From assembly GCF_026283925.1 (NCBI RefSeq), contig NZ_JAPDPF010000006.1, positions 1 to 64,000 on the forward strand: a DNA stretch of 64,000 nucleotides, given 5' to 3'. The DNA is from Dyella halodurans. Its GTDB lineage: Bacteria > Pseudomonadota > Gammaproteobacteria > Xanthomonadales > Rhodanobacteraceae. This document shows positions 15,943-22,768 of the stretch, piece after piece. The notes under the pieces are model-generated. The model was not told the origin of the DNA, did no database searches, and saw only the letters and a list, made by a program, of their open reading frames with translations. The position numbers and the translations under genes were made by a program. Every line of letters starts with the position of its first letter. Within the stretch, counting starts at the first letter, position 1.

Positions 15943-16950
15943 ATGTCACGCGTGACCATCAACGATGTTGCCCGTGCCTCGGACACATCGAAAAAGACCG
16001 TATCGCGAGTATTGAACAATGAGCCGAACGTGCGCGACTCCGTGCGCGAGCGCGTGCTCGCGGCCGTGGCGGAGCTGAACTACCGGCCACTCACCTCGGC
16101 GCGCAGCCTGGCGACGAACCGCTCCTTCATGATCGGCCTGCTCTACGACAACTTGTCGCCGAGCTACATCATGGAAGTCCAGGCCGGCGTGCTGGAAGCC
16201 TGCGAGGCGAAGCAATACAGCATGATGGTGCAGCCGCTGGTGTCGACGGCGCCGGACTTCGTCGAGCGTGTCGAGAGCATCCTGTCGCGACACCAGCCCG
16301 ATGGACTGATCCTCACGCCGCCGATCACCGACCACGCGAAGCTGCTCGATCACCTGCGCAAGAGCGACCTGCCGTTTGCCTCGATCGCGCCACGCCAACC
16401 CAAGGGCTGCATCGGCGTGATGCTGCACGAGCGCGAAGCGGCCGCGGCCATGGTCGAGCACCTGGCATCGCTGGGCCACCGCCGCATCGCCCATATCATT
16501 GGCGACCCCAAGCACGGCGCCGGCATCTGGCGCCTCGCCGGCTACCGCGACGGCCTGAAGCGCGCAGGCTTGAAGGAAAACCCCGCGTACATGATCCAGG
16601 GCCAGTTCTCGTTCGAATCCGGCGTGGCCGCCGCCCGCCGCTTGCTCGCGCTGAAGCAGCGGCCCACCGCCATCTTCGCGGCCGACGATGACATGGCCGT
16701 CGGCGCGATCTGGGCCGCCGCGGAGGCCGGCGTATCAGTTCCCGGCGACATGTCCATTTGCGGCTTCGACGACACCACCATCGCGACGCAGGTGTGGCCG
16801 CCACTGACCACGGTCCACCAGCCCGTGCGCGAAATGGGCAAGCGCGCCACGGAAGAGCTGCTGCTGCGCGTGCTGGGCAAGGGCGAAGCCCGCATGGTCG
16901 AAGTAGCGTACGAAATGCGCATGCGCGCCTCGACGGCACCCGCGCCCTGA
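15943..16950 (+). CDS. LacI-family transcriptional regulator
   Basis: A 335-residue repressor with an N-terminal helix-turn-helix (VTINDVARASDTSKKTVSRV) and the hinge LNYRPLTSARSLATNRS. A periplasmic-binding-protein-like sensor domain follows (GLLYDNLSPSYIMEVQAGVL onwards, DMSICGFDDTTIA near the end). It starts 16 bases after the GH2 stop. By family it would bind a CG-centred palindrome and respond to a sugar or sugar phosphate. The 16-bp palindrome at 4808-4823 is the best target in the window. It probably controls the whole chitooligosaccharide locus (inference). Confidence 0.9.
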   Translation: MSRVTINDVARASDTSKKTVSRVLNNEPNVRDSVRERVLAAVAELNYRPLTSARSLATNRSFMIGLLYDNLSPSYIMEVQAGVLEACEAKQYSMMVQPLVSTAPDFVERVESILSRHQPDGLILTPPITDHAKLLDHLRKSDLPFASIAPRQPKGCIGVMLHEREAAAAMVEHLASLGHRRIAHIIGDPKHGAGIWRLAGYRDGLKRAGLKENPAYMIQGQFSFESGVAAARRLLALKQRPTAIFAADDDMAVGAIWAAAEAGVSVPGDMSICGFDDTTIATQVWPPLTTVHQPVREMGKRATEELLLRVLGKGEARMVEVAYEMRMRASTAPAP

Positions 16951-17001
16951 ACCTGGCACCATCCTGCAACCCACGCTACCGATCGACCGGAGATTGACCG
17001 C

Positions 17002-17847
17002 ATGCCAGCAACGCCAGACGCCAGCAAGCCGCCGCGAAAGTTCCACTTTATTTCCGGGCTGCCGCGCTCCGGCACCACCCTGCTCGCTGCCATCCTCAAC
17101 CAGAACCCGCGCTTCCGCGCCGGCATGACCAGCCCGCTGGCCGACATCATGGGCGTGGTGATTGCGGAAGCGAGCAGCAAGAACGATTTTTCGTTCGATG
17201 TCTCCGACGAGCAGCGCGTTGCCCTGTTGCGCGGCCTGGTCGAGAACTTCTACTCGGTGCAAACAGGCGCCGAGGTGGTATTCGACACCAGTCGGCTATG
17301 GTGCAGCCGCATGCAGTTGCTCAGCGTGCTGTTTCCGGAAGTGAAGGTCATCGCGTGCGTGCGCCAGTTGGCCTGGGTACTGGACAGCATGGAGCGATTG
17401 GTGCGCAAGCAACCGGTCAGCGTCAGCAAGGTGTTCCGCTTCGACACCAACACCACGGTCTACTCCCGCGTCGAGGCGTTGACCGATCCGCGGGGCATGG
17501 TGGGTTTTGCCTACCAGGCCACCAAGGAAGCGTTTTACGGCCAGGACGCGCAAAACCACCTGCTGATGCTGACCTACGAAAGCCTGGCGCGTGATCCCGC
17601 CACGGCCGTACGCGCGGTCTATCAATTCCTCGGTGAGCCGTGGTTCGAGCACGACTTCGACCACATCGAATACCACGCAGACGAGTTCGATGCACGCGTC
17701 GGCATGCCCGGCCTGCATTCCGTCCGGCCGAAGGTTGAGGCGATCGAACGCCAACCCATCCTGCCGCGCGACGTCTTCGGGCGCTTCGTCAACGAAGCGT
17801 TCTGGATGGACCCCAAGAACAACGTCAACCAGGTCACCATCGTCTAG
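17002..17847 (+). CDS. Sulfotransferase family protein (PAPS-dependent)
   Basis: A 281-residue cytoplasmic protein with the 5'-phosphosulfate loop FISGLPRSGTTLLAAIL at residues 16-32, typical of the Sulfotransfer_3 type. The later FRFDTNTTVYSRVEALTD and LLMLTYESLARDP segments also fit. It transfers sulfate from PAPS to an unknown acceptor. It is a clear paralogue of the gene at 52630-53442: both have QNPRF, VVFDTSR.WC and TVYSR.E, similar length and similar ends. It is the last gene of the chitosan locus, before a terminator. Its acceptor is not obvious from the neighbours. Confidence 0.85.
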   Translation: MPATPDASKPPRKFHFISGLPRSGTTLLAAILNQNPRFRAGMTSPLADIMGVVIAEASSKNDFSFDVSDEQRVALLRGLVENFYSVQTGAEVVFDTSRLWCSRMQLLSVLFPEVKVIACVRQLAWVLDSMERLVRKQPVSVSKVFRFDTNTTVYSRVEALTDPRGMVGFAYQATKEAFYGQDAQNHLLMLTYESLARDPATAVRAVYQFLGEPWFEHDFDHIEYHADEFDARVGMPGLHSVRPKVEAIERQPILPRDVFGRFVNEAFWMDPKNNVNQVTIV

Positions 17848-17869
17848 AGGCGCGTCATCGCCACGAGAG

Positions 17870-17897
17870 ACAAAGGCCGCTTGCGCGGCCTTTGTTC
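17870..17897 (+). terminator. Intrinsic terminator after the chitosan locus
   Basis: The arms AAAGGCCGC and GCGGCCTTT around TTGC are followed by GTTCT. The A-run before and T-run after let it work in both directions, serving the minus-strand gene that ends at 17933. Confidence 0.85.
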
Positions 17898-17932
17898 TAT
17901 CTGAAGAGGCCAATCGAGCGTGGGGCCGGCTA

Positions 17933-18589
17933 TCAAAGACGCTTCGCCACCAAGGCAAGCCCGCTCCTGAATGCCGTAGCGCCACCATTGGAAGGATGGC
18001 GGATCTTCTCGGCTTCCACGCCAAGCTTTCGCAGCGAATCGGCCGCAACGTTTCCCACGGCAACGACCGTGACATCGGGCAACGCCGAAAGAAGTTCGCG
18101 CAACAGGACGGCGCCAACAGCCTTCTCGGCTTCATTCGGCGCGCGATTCGACAAGGGTGATTCGCCATAGGGGTGCCAAGGGAAGGCACCCCACAGAATG
18201 GTGTAGTCCGCCAAGCCCTCTTCGCGCAGCGCACCCCACACAATCGTGGACGATGGCTCGCGCCAGGGAAGGCGCCGCGAAGAAAGTCGCTTACTCAGCT
18301 TGCCTACGCGTGGCACGCCGCCCTCCAGCAGCAGGGCCTCGGACGTAAATGGGACACCGGTTATCCGTGATCCCTGATAACCGGGCGCCTCGCCGATGAG
18401 CAGCAGCCTCGGGGCCGATGCCGACAGATGCAGCCTCAGGCGTTCGCGACGCCCCTCTACCGCGTCAGGAGCAATGTCATCACCAGAGACAGCATTCCAG
18501 GGATCGAAGACACGCGGCATCCCAGCGGTCGGCGCCGAGAAGAGCTCCGCGAGGAATGCCTTGATCTTCGGGTTGGTTCGCGTCGCCAT
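17933..18589 (-). CDS. Uracil-DNA glycosylase family protein
   Basis: A 218-residue soluble protein. LLLIGEAPGYQGSRITGVPF contains the GEAPG motif of the uracil-DNA glycosylase superfamily, where the residues after it take part in base excision. A second family motif (NEAEKAVGAVLLRELLSALP then VVAVGNVAADSL) and the WGAFPWHPYG segment follow. It may remove uracil or another damaged base. It is not the classical Ung type. It shares a bidirectional terminator with the sulfotransferase and is the first minus-strand gene of the second accessory array. Confidence 0.82.
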   Translation of the reverse strand: MATRTNPKIKAFLAELFSAPTAGMPRVFDPWNAVSGDDIAPDAVEGRRERLRLHLSASAPRLLLIGEAPGYQGSRITGVPFTSEALLLEGGVPRVGKLSKRLSSRRLPWREPSSTIVWGALREEGLADYTILWGAFPWHPYGESPLSNRAPNEAEKAVGAVLLRELLSALPDVTVVAVGNVAADSLRKLGVEAEKIRHPSNGGATAFRSGLALVAKRL

Positions 18590-18624
18590 GCCGTCGCTCC
18601 AAGGAACCCGTTGAGGTAGGAATT

Positions 18625-18647
18625 CGCCACGGGTCGGAAGCAGATAC
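18625..18647 (+). repeat. Dispersed hairpin repeat, weak left arm
   Basis: CGCCACGGGTCGGAAGCAGA keeps the loop and right arm; the left arm is decayed. It ends 18 bases from the stop at 18666. Confidence 0.7.
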
Positions 18648-18665
18648 TCAAATCAGCCGCCCGTG

Positions 18666-19070
18666 CTACGGACCCCCATTCTCCTCTCGCAAGAAGACGC
18701 CTGCGCGCGAGTAGATAAAGCGGCGATCACTATCCGGAGCACAGCAAACGTATTCCTTGCCCGGACTGCCAAAGTAGGGCCACGCGAACACTAGCCAGTG
18801 GTCATCCACGAGCACGGCGTCCAATCGGCATCCGTCGATTTTTCGATCCACGGGATGGCAGAAGTTGGACGAATCCTTCTCTGCGAGGGCAATAATCTCG
18901 CGCTCGACTGGGGGATTGTGCATGGGAACGACACTAGCCGCCCGGAGAGCTTCCGATCTCTCGCGCAAGAACTGAGCACTGTCGTGCTCTTTCGAGCGCT
19001 CGTAGACATGGAAAAGTGCCCCCGCCAGGGCAAGCGCACCGATTTGGATGGAAACGGCCTTCCAGTTCAC
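18666..19070 (-). CDS. Hypothetical membrane-anchored protein, 134 aa
   Basis: The likely start is the GTG at 19070 behind AGGTGG, giving VNWKAVSIQIGALALAGALF, a single N-terminal membrane or signal segment. An ATG at 19094 in the same frame is possible. The soluble part has four Cys residues (FCHPVDRKIDGC and YVCCAPDS) and the segment LVFAWPYFGSPGKEYVCC. I do not recognise the family. It probably acts at or outside the inner membrane. Confidence 0.6.
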   Translation of the reverse strand: MNWKAVSIQIGALALAGALFHVYERSKEHDSAQFLRERSEALRAASVVPMHNPPVEREIIALAEKDSSNFCHPVDRKIDGCRLDAVLVDDHWLVFAWPYFGSPGKEYVCCAPDSDRRFIYSRAGVFLREENGGP

Positions 19071-19131
19071 ATCGCCACCTGCACCACGATCCAATGGATG
19101 ATTCGCGACCCCGAACAGCCGAAGGTTTCTA

Positions 19132-19160
19132 AGGGCTGCTGAGAGTCGGAAGCGGACCTT
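19132..19160 (+). repeat. Dispersed hairpin repeat
   Basis: AGGGCTGCTGAGAGTCGGAA then GCGGACC. The right arm is intact and the left changed. It is 91 bases from the next minus-strand stop, more than usual. Confidence 0.7.
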
Positions 19161-19251
19161 CTCAGCTTGCCGTCCAGCCGCTGTTCTCGCAACCCGAGAT
19201 CTAAGCGCATAGGGTTGACCCCTTCCCTGTGGTTACGGGCCCTATGCCCGA

Positions 19252-19599
19252 TTACTTGGCGTCTGTGCTATCCGGCAAGGACTGACTCAGCGCTTCGGCG
19301 CGTTCACTCAGCACCAGCAAGGCGGTAAACAGGTCGTCGGTGATGTGGCCGTTTAGAGGCCAATGGCCGGGCTCGACGGATTGGCAGTTGGCCTGCACGT
19401 CGCGGAAGGCTTCGCTGTTGGCGAACAGGCGCGCGAGGGCGTGGATGCCGGTGCAGTGCATGGCGAGCATGGCTTCGGCGCGTGCGCGGGTGCCTCAGCT
19501 TTCGGAAGTCATCCAGTGGACGCGGCCCAGGGGATTGAGGAGTTTGTCGTCGTTGCGCCCGAACTGGCGAGTGCTTGGCTGGAGATCGGTTTGAGCCAT
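19252..19599 (-). pseudogene. Small hypothetical gene broken by an in-frame TGA
   Basis: Translation from the ATG at 19599 (good GGGAGTTGATC upstream) gives MAQTDLQPSTRQFGRNDDKL and onwards to HWMTSES, then a TGA at 19495-19497. The same frame then stays open and coherent (ARAEAMLAMHCTGIHALARL and onwards) to 19252. One C-to-T change in a CGA codon would explain the stop. Either the gene is inactivated or the two parts are made separately. The family is not recognised. The gene at 19782-20117 has the same leader around its ATG. Confidence 0.6.
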
Positions 19600-19781
19600 G
19601 ATCAACTCCCTTGCATAGGGTGGCGGTGGCGGGAGTAACGGCGTAAGACACGGCTGATCGACGGATAAGCCCAGGCGCCAATCCGTGTAGGTCAAAACCG
19701 TATTCAGGAGTAAGTCGTCACCAAGGTGCGGTGCATCGCCGAATCGGCCGATGCACCGCGAGAACGATCACAAGGACGCGC

Positions 19782-20117
19782 TTACTCGTTCATCGCCTGC
19801 TCGTCGCTGAGCTGTTTGGCGTACTGCTCCAGGCACCGGATCGCCATGGACACTCCTTCCTTGAACAGCGGTGGAAGTGGCCATGTATGGGCTTGGCGCG
19901 GCAAACACCTAGCCTTAGCCACGCGATACTGCTCGTCTTCAAACCACAGCTGCGCAAGCGCGTAGTGCGCCAGTGCAACATCGTCGAGGGTAGCGTGGCG
20001 GTGCGAGTGTGCCTGGGGGCCTTGCGCCATGGGATCGGCGGCGGGCGAGGCAGTGAACGGGTCACCCAAGGGAGGAAAAGACAGGCGTGCGGGTGCCGTA
20101 TGATCGTGGACAGCCAT
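19782..20117 (-). CDS. Hypothetical protein, 111 aa
   Basis: Starts at the ATG at 20117 (MAVHDHTAPARLSFPPLGDP) after GAGAGTTGATC, the same leader as the broken gene to its left. This suggests the two belong to one family or operon. After a Pro/His-rich N-terminus comes a helical region (DDVALAHYALAQLWFEDEQY, then a Cys) and an acidic end. It has no signal peptide. I do not recognise it. Confidence 0.55.
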   Translation of the reverse strand: MAVHDHTAPARLSFPPLGDPFTASPAADPMAQGPQAHSHRHATLDDVALAHYALAQLWFEDEQYRVAKARCLPRQAHTWPLPPLFKEGVSMAIRCLEQYAKQLSDEQAMNE

Positions 20118-20617
20118 GATCAACTCTCAGTAAGTTGGTGATGGTTAGCGGGTCGTAGGTGTTGGCGCACCTGCGGCCCGCGCCTCATGACATTGCTGCC
20201 ATGGTCACTCGCGTTGCCCAAACCAAAGAACGCCGCGAGTGACGCGCCGAAAGTAGCAAAGCGAGACTTTGCCGCCTGTCAGGGATTACCGTTGCGACGC
20301 ATCCGGTCGCATGACATGGCTCGTGTGGTCCTCGGACTTCGGGGATTCGGACGATCCCAGGCTCACTTACCTCTTGAGCTGACTGGCGATCGTTGGAGAT
20401 GAGCCTGGAACCGTTCTTCTGCGAATCAGCGATACATCGCATCGATGTCAATGTTGCGATGCCACTGAGGCATCTGCAGCATCTGCGGGCATGCCGCAGA
20501 GAAAAATGGTCACCGAAATGACCGTTGTACGCACGAACATCGCGACTGCCATGTGCCCTACCTTTTTCATAGGTCAGTGCGAAACAACCATCTATGTATG
20601 AGATCGTTCCCGTCAAA
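20118..20617. other. 500-base stretch with no convincing gene
   Basis: A minus-strand frame (20185-20616) is open but rich in Arg, Ser and Cys with no ribosome binding site or recognisable pattern. It may be the remains of an array gene. Confidence 0.35.
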
Positions 20618-20648
20618 CGTCGGCTTCGAGTCGAAAGCAGACCTTACA
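20618..20648 (+). repeat. Dispersed hairpin repeat; supplies a stop codon
   Basis: GTCGGCTTCGAGTCGAAAGC then AGACC. The TTA at 20644-20646 is the TAA stop of the minus-strand gene to the right. Confidence 0.8.
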
Positions 20649-21024
20649 TTGACGGCACATTGATATCAGGAAACAGCCGCAAGAAGGTCGCGAGAATCAA
20701 TGGTTGCTGCCCGAGGGCAGCCGTCGCCGTAGCTTCCCCTGGGCCATCCGGCTGTCGAACTCCACGGCGAAAGGCAATTCCGCTCAGTGCGAGATAGTCC
20801 GCCTCTGTGAGCCCTGGGGATGGCGTGAAACCAATAAGACGGAACACTTGCGCCCTCGGACCTGAAAACTCCCTGAGATCGACTATGTAGCCTGGGTAGC
20901 TCACAGAAGTCGCCATCACTCGCTCAGCCCAATCGTGCAACTCGGCAGTGTCGATAGCACCGGCCAGATAGCAGGCGAGAACGAATCCAATTGTCGATGA
21001 GTCGCCTCTTGTCAGTCCGATCAT
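20644..21024 (-). CDS. Hypothetical protein, 126 aa
   Basis: Starts at the ATG at 21024 with AAGGA nearby (MIGLTRGDSSTIGFVLACYL). Going further upstream would read into the repeat at 21051-21080. The sequence suggests a soluble helical protein (AIDTAELHDWAERVMATS, then YPGYIVDLREFSG), as in small proteins of unknown function from contact-dependent or immunity-type loci. That comparison is only a guess. The stop is supplied by the repeat. Confidence 0.6.
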   Translation of the reverse strand: MIGLTRGDSSTIGFVLACYLAGAIDTAELHDWAERVMATSVSYPGYIVDLREFSGPRAQVFRLIGFTPSPGLTEADYLALSGIAFRRGVRQPDGPGEATATAALGQQPLILATFLRLFPDINVPSM

Positions 21025-21050
21025 TGCGTCCTTGCCTCGCTTGAAGGGTA

Positions 21051-21080
21051 ATGTCTGCGTTGGATCGGAAGCGGACCTTA
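21051..21080 (+). repeat. Dispersed hairpin repeat
   Basis: Arms GTCTGC and GCGGAC with a TTGGATCGGA loop. It ends 10 bases from the stop at 21091. Confidence 0.85.
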
Positions 21081-21090
21081 GCAAGCCTGT

Positions 21091-21486
21091 TCAACAAAGC
21101 ACCACTACGACTTCCTGATGTTCTGTCACAGCGGTCTTACACGCCGCGATAAGGTCCGTGACGCAATACAGCCGCCACCCGTTGCCTTGACCCCATTTAG
21201 CCTTTACCGGGTCCAAGCCCGCCTTCTCATCGTCGGCTGTCGCCCGCCGCCAGTCCTGGTGCCCGATCTCCTCGACCAAGGCCTTCCTATATTCGATTAG
21301 GGCAGGCAGGAGTACTTCAGCCTGGGTCGCACTGATCGTGACGAACTCTGATGTCTCAAACCCCGACGTTATCGATGGCACTAGATCGTCGGAAACGTTG
21401 CCGAGCGCTTTCAAGACAGCTTCGAAAGCTGATCCTGACTTGTCGTCGCCTGAAAACGTGCCACATGAAATGTGTAACCCCGCCAT
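21091..21486 (-). CDS. Hypothetical protein, 131 aa
   Basis: Starts at the ATG at 21486 after GGGGAGAGC (MAGLHISCGTFSGDDKSGSA). It is soluble, with no membrane segment. A regular helix (SATQAEVLLPALIEYRKALV) is followed by WRRATADDEKAGLDPVKAKW and a hydrophobic C-terminal strand, EVVVVLC. The family is not recognised. It stands between two repeats, like its neighbours. Confidence 0.6.
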   Translation of the reverse strand: MAGLHISCGTFSGDDKSGSAFEAVLKALGNVSDDLVPSITSGFETSEFVTISATQAEVLLPALIEYRKALVEEIGHQDWRRATADDEKAGLDPVKAKWGQGNGWRLYCVTDLIAACKTAVTEHQEVVVVLC

Positions 21487-21501
21487 GCTCTCCCCTTGAT
21501 T

Positions 21502-21531
21502 AGGTCCGTTTCGGGTCGAAAGCAGACCTTA
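21502..21531 (+). repeat. Dispersed hairpin repeat
   Basis: GGTCCGTTTC pairs with GAAAGCAGACC around GGGTC, a longer stem than usual with one mismatch and one T-G pair. It ends 10 bases from the stop at 21542. Confidence 0.88.
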
Positions 21532-21541
21532 CATTCCGTAG

Positions 21542-21844
21542 CTAGAGCTCGATAAAGCCGCACTCCTCCGCGTCGTAGAAGCGAGCCTCAAGTCGACTGC
21601 AGATCTGCCTCAATACAACACGTTCCTCGTCTCCCCAGACCCCACTGAACGTAATTGCGCGTGGATCGGGGCTCTCGGCCACGCTTTCCACGTTGGCTGT
21701 GAGTCGAAGGCCTACCGCAACCTCCATAACCTCCGTCACAAGGTCCTCCACGACTTGCCGCGGCCCGAGTGGAGGCGGCACCCAGTCATTACCCAACGTC
21801 TCGGCGTCCCGATCCGCTCGCACGACAATACCGATGCTACCCAT
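21542..21844 (-). CDS. Hypothetical protein, 100 aa
   Basis: Encodes MGSIGIVVRADRDAETLGND and a soluble alpha/beta protein with QVVEDLVTEVMEVAVGLRLT and a C-terminal RLEARFYDAEECGFIEL. The family is not recognised. The start ATG at 21844 follows AGGGGAAAGCAA, a good ribosome binding site. Confidence 0.58.
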   Translation of the reverse strand: MGSIGIVVRADRDAETLGNDWVPPPLGPRQVVEDLVTEVMEVAVGLRLTANVESVAESPDPRAITFSGVWGDEERVVLRQICSRLEARFYDAEECGFIEL

Positions 21845-21880
21845 TTGCTTTCCCCTAACTCCGTGACTTTCTTAAACGTG

Positions 21881-21909
21881 ATGTCCGTGATGGGTCTGAA
21901 GCGGACGCT
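21881..21909 (+). repeat. Dispersed hairpin repeat
   Basis: GTCCGTGATGGGTCTGAAGC then GGAC. It ends 24 bases from the stop at 21934. Confidence 0.85.
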
Positions 21910-21933
21910 CCTGACGGTTGCCATTCCGCTCGC

Positions 21934-22155
21934 TTAGCGCTTCGCGCCTTCAGTATTGCCAAGCGTAATGAAGGTGAAAATCGCGATGACGGCTGCCGAT
22001 CCGAGCGTCACTCTGGAAGCCAAGAGGGCAACCAGGAAACTATAGTGAACTCCCAGCACCAAGCATTTGACCAGAACAGTGACCATCGCGATCGTTGTGA
22101 CGACCGCATAGAAGATGAAGCCGCCTAGCAAAGCCTTCAGGACTCTTTTCACCAA
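21934..22155 (-). CDS. Small membrane protein, 73 aa
   Basis: Starts MVKRVLKALLGGFIFYAVVT and has two strong hydrophobic segments (about residues 10-35 and 40-65) with basic ends (MVKR, GAKR). AGAGGGGATTGGTGAAAAGA-like sequence before the ATG offers a ribosome binding site. There is no recognisable family; two-helix proteins of this size are often holins, regulators or immunity proteins, but nothing here decides. Confidence 0.58.
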   Translation of the reverse strand: MVKRVLKALLGGFIFYAVVTTIAMVTVLVKCLVLGVHYSFLVALLASRVTLGSAAVIAIFTFITLGNTEGAKR

Positions 22156-22180
22156 TCCCCTCTCCGTCAGTGATCAGAAA

Positions 22181-22271
22181 TACGTCCGCTTCGGGTTGCG
22201 GATTCAGCCGGTCGTTGCAACGGTTTGATGAAATCGCTCGGCCGGCGTTTCGTAGTCGGAGGCGGACCTAC
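22181..22271 (+). repeat. Hairpin repeat with a nested, diverged element
   Basis: The outer arms GTCCGCTTCGGGT and GTCGGAGGCGGACC are split by about 60 bases beginning TGCGGATTCAGCCGGTCG. This is the element seen intact at 25822-25900, with its right arm decayed. It ends 13 bases from the stop at 22285. Confidence 0.85.
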
Positions 22272-22284
22272 TACAACCAATCAG

Positions 22285-22692
22285 CTATCCCTGTCCCGCG
22301 ATCTGCCTTAGCTCATGGACGCGCTCAATATCAAGGTTCATCGGACAGACCACGAACTCCGGTGAACCGATATATTTGCCCGCGAGATCGCAATGGGCAT
22401 TTCGATATGCAAGCCAGGATCTTTGCGCCTTGTCGAACTCGGCCGCATCGTCTGGACTCTTGGACTCCAATTGAGCGTGAATCACGTTGTACAGGGCATT
22501 TATTTCGCGCTTTGTTTCATCGACGACGAACTCTGTACACCCCTCGACTGCTCCAGTCGGGCCGGCGTCTGTAGAGGCTTTTAAGCATTCGTCGTACGCA
22601 GCCCTGTAGTCCTTCAGCTTTGGCGGATCTGCCAAAGCCTGGGTCGAGAGAAGAATAGAGCCCAGCGCGATACCGGTGGCAAACAGATGCAT
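22285..22692 (-). CDS. LprI-like secreted protein (DUF1311)
   Basis: A 135-residue protein with the signal peptide MHLFATGIALGSILLSTQAL, cleaved near LA-DPP. The mature domain has Cys residues and the pattern ECLKAS, CTEFVVDETKREINALYNVI, then FDKAQRSWLAYRNAHCDL. This is the LprI N-terminal type (DUF1311), helical periplasmic proteins, some of which inhibit lysozyme. Family assignment is firm. Lysozyme inhibition here is only a possibility. Confidence 0.82.
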   Translation of the reverse strand: MHLFATGIALGSILLSTQALADPPKLKDYRAAYDECLKASTDAGPTGAVEGCTEFVVDETKREINALYNVIHAQLESKSPDDAAEFDKAQRSWLAYRNAHCDLAGKYIGSPEFVVCPMNLDIERVHELRQIAGQG

Positions 22693-22734
22693 TTGTTCCC
22701 CCTTTTACTTGATTCTAACCGTCATCTCGCCAAG

Positions 22735-22763
22735 GCCCGCTACGGGTCGGCAGCAGACCTTAG
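22735..22763 (+). repeat. Dispersed hairpin repeat
   Basis: GCCCGCTACGGGTCGGCAGC then AGACC. It ends 5 bases before the stop at 22769. Confidence 0.88.
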
Positions 22764-22768
22764 CGGCT

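Noticed and set aside
20185-20616. 143-codon minus-strand frame before the repeat at 20618
   Set aside because: No ribosome binding site, no regular hydrophobic or helical pattern, and Arg/Cys/Ser-rich composition. Left as a gap.
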